A stretch of DNA of 64,000 nt from contig NC_087075.1 of NCBI RefSeq assembly GCF_026151205.1, positions 13,004,303 to 13,068,302 on the forward strand, given 5' to 3'. Shown piece by piece: positions 10,201-22,200 of the stretch (its first letter is position 1; each line of letters starts with the position of its first letter). The DNA comes from Bolinopsis microptera. Taxonomy: Eukaryota > Ctenophora > Tentaculata > Lobata > Bolinopsidae. The notes beneath the pieces are model-generated. The model made no database searches and was not told the origin of the DNA. It saw nothing but the letters and a program-made list of their open reading frames with translations. The translations under genes and the position numbers were made by a program.

Positions 10201-13200
10201 CCAACCCGATTTCCGATATGAGGGTTGATGAGGCCAAAATCGGAATCGGAAAAATCGGAAAAATGAGAAATTTACAGAATCGATCTCTAAAACCTCTCAG
10301 AAGTGATATAATTCAACCAGAACCCCTACATAATACGTATGCTAATATATATTGTGATGAGAAAACGAACCAATTGGACATTCCATTAGTATGTTTTATG
10401 TGTTTTTCCACTGCAGGGGCTAGTATGCTCACTACTAGTTGGAGTTATCATGTACTCCCAGACCCGAGTGCTTTCGCCTCTTGTGAAATCGATTGTTTCT
10501 GCTCATTGATTTTATCCCTGTAACTTGTTATTATGTATTAGTACAACACTAGGTACCGGGTTATATTTTGTGGTCCGGTCTTTAAACATACCATAATATC
10601 ACTAATATAGTACACTGCACCTTAAATGTATAGTCAAGTACATTTGTATCGTGACACATGCTTATTATTGGCTTGAGTCCTCCTCCTCAGTCCTCCTCCT
10701 CATCCTAAGTCTTCTTCCTCCTCAGTCTTCCTCCTCCTCCTTCTTCTCCTCCTAAGTCTTCTTCCTACTGAGTCCTCCTCCTCCTCCTCCTCCTCCTCCT
10801 CCTGATTCCTCCTCCTCATCCTCCTCCTCCCCAGTCCTCATCCTCCTCCTCCTCTTCCTTCTCCTCCTCATCAGTCCTCCTCCTCAGTCCTCTTCATATT
10901 CGTCCTCGTTCTCGTCCTTAGTCCTTCTCCTCAATCCTCCTCATGAGTCCTTCTCCTCAGTCCTCCTCCACAGTCCTCATCCTCCTCCTCCTTCTCCTCT
11001 TCATTCTCCTCCTCATCTCGTCCTTAGTCCTCCTCCTCCTCAGTCCTCCTCCTGAGTCCTCCTCCTGAGTCCTCCCCCAGTCCTCCTCATCAGTCTCCTT
11101 CCCCTCCAGCCTCCTCCTTCTCCTCCTCAGTCCTCCTCCTACTCCTCAGTCATCCTCCTCCTCCTCCTCCTCCTCCTCCTCAGTCCTCCTCCAGACCTCC
11201 TCCTCATCAGTCCTTCCCCAGTCCTCATCCTCCTCCTTCTCCGTCTTATCAGTCGGCCTCCTCCTCGTCCTCGCTCTCGTTCTCAGTCCTCAGTCCTCCT
11301 CGTCCTTAGTCCTCATCCTTTTACTACTCCTCCTGACTCCTCCTCCTCAGTCCTCCTCAGTCCTTCTCCTCCTCAGTCATCCCCCCAGTTCTCCCACCAC
11401 TCCTCAGTCCTCGTCTTCAGTCCTCCTCATAGTCGTCCTCCTCGTCCTCGTCTTCCTTCTCAGTCCTCCTCGTCCTCAGTCCTCCTCGTCTTTAGACCTC
11501 CTCCTCATCAGTCCTTCCCCAGTCCTCCTCCTCCTCCTCCTTCTCCTTTTTATCAGTCGTCCTCCTCCTCGTCCTCGCTCTCGTCCTCAGTCCTCATTCC
11601 TCCTCCTCCTTAGTCATCATCCTTTTACTCCTCCTCCTCCTCCTCAGTCCTCTTCAGTCCTTCTCCTCCTCAGTCATCCCCCAGTTCTCCTCCCCTCCTC
11701 AGTCCTCGTCCTCAGTCCTCCTCATGGTCGTCCTCCTCGTCCTCGTCTTCCTTCTCAGTCCTCTTCCTCCTCCTCCTTCTCCTCCTTCTCCTCCTCCTCC
11801 TCCTCCTCCCCTTGGCCTTCCTCCTCAGTCTTCCTCAGTCCTCCTCCTCTTCCTTTTCCTTTTCCTCCTCAGTCCTCCTGGCTCCTCCTCCTCTTCAGGG
11901 GATCATGTTTGCGAAAAGTGGAAGGCTAAAGGTAAACACTTTATCACGGCTCTAACGACTAACGTTCCAGGACCTTATAACTGGCCTTGAAGGGATGGTT
12001 CATTATCTAGTACAATGTGCATTGCAACTCTAGTTGATGATGATGACAGGGAAGAGGCTGAGCTTGAGGCTCCCAATGATGATGATGATGAAATGGATAT
12101 TTATAACCAGTCAACTGGAGTTCTCACAACCGACGGCCGTTGGTACCATGTTGATACTGCTGCTGAGAAGTTCATGAACGACGGTCGGTCATCAATGGCA
12201 GGTCATACACGCCAAAGGAGAATCAAAGGCTACAGTATCGCCAGGGTGTCACTTTCTCAGCCATGTGAATCGCTTGGAAAAGACTGTAAACGTGTATCTG
12301 TTGGTGACAATGGCTGGTTCGACAATTCATGTCAACATCGCATATATTCAGCAAGGCTGACAGGTCGTCTGTCTGCCGTGTACCCACTAACTCCTTTTGT
12401 TCTACCCATCAGAACTATCATGTTTGGGTGAAGTCTGATGTAGATGGTAAGATTTACCTATCAAAAGAAGTTTTGAAGATCACTAGGAGAATTTGAAGTT
12501 TTCCTCTATTTTTAATCCTAAGGAATTTAAGCTGTTACTATAACCATGACTACTTTGTGTAATAAGTTTATCTAAAGAAAGATCTGATAGAATATTAATA
12601 TGAATGTGCCATATATATAGTCTATATATTATAATATATAATGGGTTCAGCCGAAGCTGATTAAATTTCGTTTTAGGGACCCAACTTACCAGATTTTAAA
12701 AGTATGCGTATTTGGCAATAATATTCTGTGATGTAGCCATCGCCATCAAAGACCTTTATAAATCACAATTAATACATCATAATATCTGAATTGTGATAAT
12801 ATCCCAGTGATTTTGACATTTACGCTTACGTGAGATTGACAAGCAGCTAAACTCCAATTATTAATTAGTAGGTAATCGTAGTATTGTATTTTCATTTGTT
12901 CACCAGTTTTGCTGCGTCTTATTTATCTTCTCTGATGTCATACAGTGTATACTGTATATATACAAAGATACAACGCAGAATACCAATGGATTTATAGATC
13001 CATTTCTCTGGGATATTTCGTTATTTCTAGAGTAAAAAATTTTGGTAAAAAATACGAAAAAATACGAAAAAATACGAACGCACCCCTAAAATTTGAAATT
13101 CGTATTCGTATTTTTTGTAGTTGGACCCCCCCCAGTAATACATAATAGCAATAAGTAAATAAGTATAAGTATAGTGTGTTTGTATTTTTTGTTAGGAGAC

Positions 13201-16200
13201 TGATTCACGCCCATATCTTGATGCTGGCAGATTGGCAGAGTTGCAGTATACAATATACATTATACAAACTGTACAATATACATGTAATTATACAATATAC
13301 ATCTAATTATACAATATACATTTAAATATACAATATACATGTAATTATACAATAATCGGTTAGAAGCTGTTTACAAATTTAAGGCCCTTTAAAAAGTTCA
13401 CCTAGAAAGTTTTCTCAGCCTCGCTTCTACCGAGATAAAGGGTTGCGTGTGGGCAGTTACCTCTGTACTTGCGTTATAATAAATAGCTTACTGCAACTCT
13501 TATTGTATTAACGAGAATGGAATTCTATTGATCGAAACTGCGAGCTGTCGATGTGTTGCACATAGTACATTGTACATTATACATTGCAATTGTACAGAAA
13601 TATTGTAGTGGTCACTATTAAAGCATAATGGAAATGAAAAAGTACGGATTGTACTTGTTTTATTACAGCAATAACGATCATGTCTCCAATTTCCTCTGTA
13701 GGAATCCCTAACAACAAAACGAAACTTACAATCAAAAGATCCACCCCAACAGTTTTTATAATCTACTAGTATTATCTAGTAGTACCCTCCCTCAGCGACC
13801 CCTAGTAACCTAGTAACCTAGTAACCCCTCCCTCAGCGACCCCTAGTAACCTAGAAACCCCTCCCTCAGCGACCCCTAGTAACCCCTAGTAACCTAGTAA
13901 CCCCATCCTCAGTGACCGCTAGTAACCTAGTAACCCCATCCTCAGTGACCCTTAGTAACCTAGTAACCCTCCCTCAGCAACCCCTAGTAACCTAGTAACC
14001 TCTCCCTCAGCGACCCCTAGTAACCTAGTAACCCCATCCTCAGTGACCCCTAGTAACCTAGTAACCCCATCCTCAGTGACCCCTAGGCCTAGTAACCTAG
14101 TAACCCCTCCCTCAGCGACCCCTAGTAACCTAGTAACCCCATCCTCAGTGACCCCTAGTAACCTAGTAACCCCTCCCTCAGCAACCCCTAGTAACCTAGT
14201 AACCTCTCCCTCAGCGACCCCTAGTAACCTAGTAACCCCATCCTCAGTGACCCCTAGTAACCTAGTAACCCCATCCTCAGTGACCCCTAGTAACCTAGTA
14301 ACCTAGTAACCCCTCCCTCAGCGACCCCTAGTAACCCCTAGTAACCTAGTAACCCCATCCTCAGTGACCCCTAGTAACCTAGTAACCTAGAAACCACTCC
14401 CTCAGCGACCCCTAGTAACCTAGTAACCCCTCCCTCAGCGACCCCTAGTAACCTAGTAACCCCTCCCTCAGCGACCCCTAGTAACCTAGTAACCTCTTCC
14501 TCAGCGACCCCTCGTAACCTAGTAACCCCTCCCTCAGCGACCCCTAGTAACCTAGTAACCCCTCCCTCAGCGACCCCTAGTAACCTAGTAACCCCTCCCT
14601 CAGCAACCCCTAGTAACCTAGTAACCTCTCCCTCAGCGACCCCTAGTAACCTAGTAACCCCTCCCTCAGCGACCCCTAGTAACCTAGTAACCCCATCCTC
14701 AGCAACCCCTAGTAACCTAGTAACCCCTCCCTCAGCGACCCCTAGTAACCTAGTAACCCCATCCTCAGCGACCCCTAGTAACCTAGTAACCCCATCCTCA
14801 GCAACCCCTAGTAACCTAGTAACCCCTCCCTCAGCGACCCCTAGTAACCTAGTAACCCCATCCTCAGTGACCCCTAGTAACCTAGTAACCCCTCCCTCAG
14901 CAACCCCTAGTAACCTAGTAACCTCTCCCTCAGCGACCCCTAGTAACCTAGTAACCCCATCCTCAGTGACCCCTAGTAACCTAGTAACCCCATCCTCAGT
15001 GACCCCTAGTAACCTAGTAACCTAGTAACCCCTCCCTCAGCGACCCCTAGTAACCCCTAGTAACCTAGTAACCCCATCCTCAGTGACCCCTAGTAACCTA
15101 GTATCCTAGAAACCACTCCCTCAGCGACCCCTAGTAACCTAGTAACCCCTCCCTCAGCGACCCCTCGTAACCTAGTAACCCCTCCCTCAGCGACCCCTAG
15201 TAACCTAGTAACCCCTCCCTCAGCGACCCCTAGTAACCTAGTAACCCCTCCCTCAGCAACCCCTAGTAACCTAGTAACCTCTCCCTCAGCGACCCCTAGT
15301 AACCTAGTAACCCCTCCCTCAGCGACCCCTAGTAACCTAGTAACCCCATCCTCAGCGACCCCTAGTAACCTAGTAACCCCTCCCTCAGCGACCCCTAGTA
15401 ACCTAGTAACCCCATCCTCAGCAACCCCTAGTAACCCAGTAACCCCTCCCTCAGCGACCCCTAGTAACCTAGTAACCCCATCCTCAGTGACCCCTAGTAA
15501 CCTAGTAACCCCTCCCTCAGCAACCCCTAGTAACTTAATAACCCTCCCTCAGTGTGCTCCAAACAACAGCCCACTATCAGACACCACCCCTGGTGAGGAA
15601 AGTGATAAGAGCGAGTCCACAGCGCTGGAGAAGCGCACGCTGCGCCCGCGCGAGCCACTCGCTAACGTGCGGACCCGCGGAGAGACTACTTCTAGTACAA
15701 CCTCCAGTACAACTAGTTCCGATACTAAACCTGATCGACCCAGAAGGAGTAAGTTCAATATTCATTAAGTTAAATTGTCCTGTCTATATAATAAAACTGT
15801 TAAAGTGTTAATTCACTTTAGTTGTAGTTGAGAGTCAATTCAGTTGGGAGGTGTTCCTAAACTTGGTGCCCCCCTGCCCCCCCCCCCCCCCGGCCCCCCC
15901 CCCCCCCCCCCGCTTCCTAAACTTGTATCCTCAGGGAGTGAATCTGATGCAGGTATTGTATACCCAGGCATTCCCAAACCTCACGGCTTCATCAATCTCG
16001 GCAACACATGCTACATGAACTGTGTTCTTCAGGTATTTTCTAATTAGATACAATTTTGTTGGCCGTTGGGTTATCAATTATTAATTATTGATTAATCAGT
16101 TTGTCTGGTATCTACATATCATTCCAATATTTTCTAATTAATTAATTATTTATTGATTTCCTCTCTCATTTCGAGGACGTTTAAAAATTCTCTCCCAAGA

Positions 16201-19200
16201 AATTCTCTGACCAATAATAGGTTTTACTTAAAGCCTACTAACCACTATTTTATATTAACTTGTTTTTAATCTCCCCCTCCCCAGTGTGTTTTGACGGTGC
16301 CCTCATTTAATACCCTCCTTCATGCCCCTTCAAACCCCTTCAGTCCTACTCTATTTAACTTTCTAGCTGCTCTACTCCAACGCAAAGCTATCTGTGGAGG
16401 TTACACTTTTTATGTTTTTCTAAAACTATTGTTTGGTTGTTTATTTCAGATAATCAACGAATCTTGATTAATTTGTCTTTGTATTGTTCAAGTGTTCTGA
16501 TAATGATTCTTAAGCTTAATGATGCACAGTTATGTATTAATTTTAACGAATGTGACTTTCTTCCAGGGGCTTAATCACACACAGGATTGTACAAATATAG
16601 AAATGATCGAGTAATTTTAAGCTATAAATAATATCTCACAATGATACAATGTATAATCTTTCCTAATCTTGCAATTATTGAATGGTATGATTTTAGGTGC
16701 TAAAGAGAAAAGAGAACTTCTGGTAAAAGTAAAGAATCTTATCTCGGAGGCTACATCCCTGTTTAAAGGTACGTTTAACATCAATGTAATTTTTATTTAT
16801 TTAATTTTCGTTTTCTGCAGAATGTTTTAAAATACTCTAAAAATATTTTATTTCCACCTAGCTTTTGATGATATTCCTAATATTTGTTTATAAATTCTGA
16901 ACCGATATATAACAGAAGTGCATAATAATTGATCTCATACTAAGTTTCACATGAATGACTGAAATGTATCTTTTTTTGGGTTCATTTTCAAAGTCGGTGC
17001 CTGTAATAAATGTTTGAATTTATTTAATTTATTATAAATGTCAGATTCGATTTTGCACTCGCTCACTTGTCAATGCATGTACTGGTCATTCGGCGAATTT
17101 TCTTTGAAATAAAATGATGTGTTTGTGTAACAATTTGAAAGTTTATTGATAAAAAAAGCTGATAAACCAACTTTCGGTAAATTGATTACTGGAGCTGAAG
17201 CAGTATATTAAATAATTTGTGTTTAAATCAACATGATTCTACGTTTTGACAGTTTAAAATTATTGGAAAATGTTATTTTTCGACAGTCAAATAATTTAGA
17301 TATTTAACAAAAACATTATATAACAAATAGCACCTAGTTTCTAAGGAAACAAAATATAATAATAACTAATAATAACCAATAATAACCAATATTAATCAAT
17401 AATAACCAATAATAATCAATAATAACCAATAGTTACCAATAATAACCAATATTAACCAATATTAACCAATAATAACCAATAATAACCAATAATAACCAAT
17501 ATCAACCAATAATAACCAATATTAACCAATAATAACCAATAATAATAACCAATAATAACCAATAATAACCAATAATAACCAATAATATTAACCAATAATA
17601 ACCAATATTAACCAATAATAACCAATAATAATAACCAATAATAACCAATAATAATAACCAATAATAACCAATAATAATAACCAATAACAACCACCTCAGG
17701 ATCCAAACAGCAGGACGCACACGAGTTCCTGGGCAAGTTTCTAGACGTTCTGCGGGAGGAGAGGAAACACTCGCTGAAGTGTCCTGTCTCTAGGACCTTC
17801 CAGTGTGAGGTAAGATAAACACACACTTACTAATAAATAAACAAATTCTAATATTTCCACCAAGCCTTGACACCCTAAAAAGATATTTAGAGCTTGATTA
17901 TTCGTAATCTCAAAACTAGATCTTCTCCAATGTTTTGCATTGATAGTGTACACACAGCACAGTGGATCCCACTACGGCAGAATCAGTGTTAGCTGGTGGT
18001 GTTTAATATTTTTAGTAATCCAATAACACTAGTCGTAATTATGTAATGATATTAGATTTTAAACTAATATAATAGTTACATGGTTAACCTTTATTAGTAA
18101 GACACACTGATAACCAATAGTTTAAACTACCTCACACAGTGCACAATGTGTGTACTGTGTACTGTGTGTACTTTGTACTGTGTGTACTGTGTGTATTGTG
18201 TGTATTTTGTACTGTATGTACGGTGTATTGTGTGTACTGTGTGTACTGTGTGTACTTTGTACTGTGTGTACTGTGTGCTCTGTGCAGTATGTACTGTGTG
18301 TACTGTGTGTACTGTGTGTAATTTGTACTGTGTGTACTGTGTGTACTGTGTATACTGTGTGTACTGTATACTGTGTGTACTGTGTGTACTTTGTACTGTG
18401 TGTACTGTGTGCACTGTGCAGTATGTACTGTGTGTACTGTGTGTAATTTGTACTGTGTGCACTGTGCAGTATGTACTGTGTGTACTGTGTACTGTGTGTA
18501 CTGTGTACTGTGTACTGTGTGTACTGTGTACTGTGTGTACTGTGTATACGGTGTACTGTGTGTACTGTATGTATTGTGTACTGTATGTACGGTGTATTGT
18601 GTGTACTGTGTGTACTGTGTGTACTTTGTACTGTGTGTACTGTGTGCACTGTGCAGTATGTACTGTGTGTACTGTGTGTAATTTGTACTGTGTGTACTGT
18701 GTACTGTGTGTACTGTGTATACTGTGTGTACTGTATACTGTGTGTACTGCACAGTGGGCCACCATACTACAATTGACGAAAAATTGAGTTCTTTTAAAAG
18801 GAATTAAGTAAGTTTTGTATTGCAGTAAAAAATCTTGGCTATTAGATGCAAAAAACCATAATTGAATTGATTAAATGGCTTTCGCGCAGCGCGTCGGCGA
18901 ATTTACGAAATTTTTTGACTGCCAATTTTTTCACTTTTGGCAGTCAAAATTGGCATAACCCATCATTATATTTCTAAAATTGGCTTAAAACACCGTATAT
19001 TGACTCCTAATCAAGGTGAAAGTACTCTCTTTGCTTCAATTCATGCAAAAAACCATGTAATCATATCATTTAAGCTGAATTTTTGGCACGCACTCAATTT
19101 TAGGCCTCATTTTTGACTAATTTTTGCTTAAATTTGGCCAAAAAAAGTTTATTTGCCTCAGGTTGCCCCACTAATGCATGGTACCATCTGAAAGCTCAGA

Positions 19201-22200
19201 CGATTCTCTAAACAATGGTAGAAGAACTGTTCTGGGTTTTTTTTGGGTCTTTTTCAGAAAAAAATTCCAAAGTTGAAAAAAGGCCCAAATTTGATGGAAT
19301 TTAGACTTACCTTGCAGATTTGAAAAAAATTATTTTTTCTCAAACAAACCCCATTTTGAACATCTTTCTTGGCTCTCAATGTCGTGGCCTGGTGCCATGA
19401 GGTTATGGGGTACTAAAAAGTGGTCTGTTTTGGAAATATCATCAAAAAATGCTATTTTTCTGGAATTTTACTGGTATTTTCTGAAAATTTCAGAAATTTC
19501 TGGCATTCGCGCCCAATTTTCTGGTTTCAATTTGACATAACTTTGGCTACGATCAATATTTTTTCATAATTCAAAAACTAAAATGATCAATAGCCTCAGG
19601 ACTATCAATTTAAAAACATTCTAAACACATTCAACGATTATCTTTAGCAAAAACTCGAATTGGATGCCTCTAGACCTACATTTCAGCCATGAAAAATTTC
19701 TATGGAATGAGCCAAAAAATTTTTTCTGTGACTTATAAAGGACCAAAATTTGTTTAAAAATCAATATTCAACTGATTTGAAGTAAAAAATAATGTTTGAA
19801 ATGATCTAAATTGATCACTGATGGTCTATTACAGTATGACCCCCTATTCTGGCCCACTGTGTACTGTGTGTACTTTGTACTGTGTGTACTGTGTATACTG
19901 TGTGTACTGTATACTGTGTAATGTGTGTACTTTGTGTACTTTGTACTGTGTGTACTGTGTGTACTGTGTGCACTGTGTTTACTGTGTATTATGTGTACTG
20001 TGCAGTATGTACTGTGTGTACTGTGTGCACTGTGTTTACTGTGTATTATGTGTACTGTGCAGTATGTACTGTGTATACTGTGTGTACTGTGTGTAATGTA
20101 TGTACTGTGTACTTTGTACTGTGTGTACTGTGTGTACTGTGTGTAATATGTACTGTATGTACTGTGTGTACTGTGTACTGTGTGTACTTTGTACTGTGTG
20201 TACTATGTACTGTGTGTACTGTGTGTACTGTGTGTACTGTGTACTGTGTGTACTATGTACTGTGTGTACTGTGTGTACTGTGTGTAATATGTACTGTATG
20301 TACTGTGTATTATGTGTACTGTGCAGTATGTACTTTTAGTTACAGAAATTCAGAATTTGGCCGCCAAATTTTTTTGAGGCCTAAATCAAAAATCCGTATT
20401 CAAAATAAGGTGGAAATGCGATTTCGAGTCGATTCCGAAAATTTCATGCAAAAATTTTGAAAACTGATTGAGTTGTTACAACTTTAATGAGATCAATTCC
20501 GCGAATATCGCGAACCGAGATATAGGCAATTTAGTTCATTTTTTGTGTTTTTTTCGCCTTAGTATCCACATTTAAACAGATATAAAGCTATAACTTACAG
20601 AGAATATGTAGTTTAGGCTTACCTTTCATATAAAGTAAGTTTCATTCAAAAATATTGATATTTGCCCAATTTATGGGACGAAATCTACCAAATTTGGTGC
20701 GTATGACCAAATATGGGCATAAGGTTTTTGGCTCATAACTCAGTCATTTTTGTCCAATCTTGATGAAATTTCATATACGAGTTCAGGAGACCACTAGCTA
20801 CAAGTAGAGCACCATAAACCTGGGTTTTGGGCATGTTCAGGGTATTTGGCTAAATTGGACCAAATATGGGCGTGGCTGCCCCACGGGCACCGTTTGGCGG
20901 TTGGGGTCCGGGACCCCATCAAAAGTTTGGTCACTGGTCCTAGTTTGTTGGTCAACTGCTATCTCGAAATCAAGTTTCACAAAAAAATACCCATTGCCCC
21001 CCCCCCCCCCTTCTTGCTACTTTAATCAATATTTTTCAATTCATATATCAAATTATTCTTGATTCATTAAAATATTATAATATAATAACCTCGATCATTT
21101 TTATCAATCAATTAAGTGAATAATATTTACAATACGTTGCATTATTTTACTTATCAAAGGTTTCTTCCTCCATTTCATTTCATTATCTATCAATTAACAA
21201 ATTATAAATGTATCAATGTAACTAATTACCTGATTAGCTAATTAGGTAATTAGCAACAAACCCAGGTAATCCACACTCTACGCTGTGTAGGCTGCAGATC
21301 AGGTGGTCAGAAGACCGAGAAGTATTATGATTTCTCCCTCAACCTTCCTGGCCGTAATCTCCAGCCTCACAACTTAGCTGAACTGTTGGAGGACTACTTT
21401 GCTACAGGTTACTATTATAAATTATACATATTATATGTTATATGAGATTATAGGAATCTTGTGGTTACAATATTCCTGATTAGATTTACATTATAATACA
21501 TCAGTTGGATGTTTAATAAACACTGCACCTGTGTTTCAGGTTATAATTAATTAAATAGTTGTAATTAATTCCCTGTGGTTACTGGTTCTGCTCCAATTCA
21601 TTATAGCTTTATAGTTCTTGAACCTACAGTACAGTATAAAACTATAAAACCCTTGCTATTATTACATCATGAACTCTGATAATCTAAAATTACTGTGTTT
21701 ATTAAAACTATTCCAATGAACTGACCAATTAACTAAATGTACCAATTAACTTACAATTAATTAACTTTATATTACCTGTTACAGATGAAGTGGAGTTGAA
21801 GTGTAGTTCCTGCGGACACGACACAGCTCAAGTGCAGCACAGGTTCTCACAATTACCTCAGGCTCTGGTGCTACACGTACAGCGCTACGCTTTCTCGCGC
21901 AGTAAGTTATCATACAGCCGTATGCTTTATTGCGCAGTGAGTAAATGTGAACAGCATTCCTTTATCGTGCAGAAAGATTCCAGTAATATTGTGCTATTCT
22001 CATTTATATAACAGTACATTTGCGTTACAAACATTATCTTGTACGTACAAAATTGTAATAATAAAGCAGTGGCCCTTTGAAGATGGGGGTCTTATTATAC
22101 TACTGACGTCATATCACACTTGAACAGTCCCTTGTGCTCTTTGTGGTTGCTAAGTAACTAGTAACGATGGTAACTTTGTGGTTGCTTAGTAACTAGTAAC

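Larger units (their letters stand above)
9809..13133. mobile_element. 3.3-kb inverted-repeat element with G8 ends
   Basis: The left end starts with eight G then TCCAACTACAAAAAATACGA; the right end is its reverse complement, ending in eight C at 13133. Direct AGTAAT copies flank it (9803-9808 and 13134-13139), a likely 6-bp target duplication. Next to the termini both ends carry a block with CGCACCCCTAAAATTT, present in opposite relative orientation. Inside are a 46-G run, a 1.2-kb pyrimidine tract and one unassigned ORF. No transposase is recognised, so it is probably non-autonomous or has captured DNA. Superfamily unknown. Confidence 0.72.

Noticed and set aside
11724-11990. Proline-rich ORF
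   Set aside because: Product of the TCC tract composition.
14043-15768. Ser/Thr/Pro-rich repeats resembling a mucin domain
   Set aside because: The array breaks frame at irregular units, and a good acceptor at its end explains the downstream exon without it.
18122-18787. Long open frames rich in His/Thr or Cys/Val/Leu on both strands
   Set aside because: They come from the GTGTACT satellite, are open in several frames at once and have no protein-like composition.
19821-20460. 192-codon Cys/Val/Tyr frame
   Set aside because: Same GTGTACT satellite artefact.
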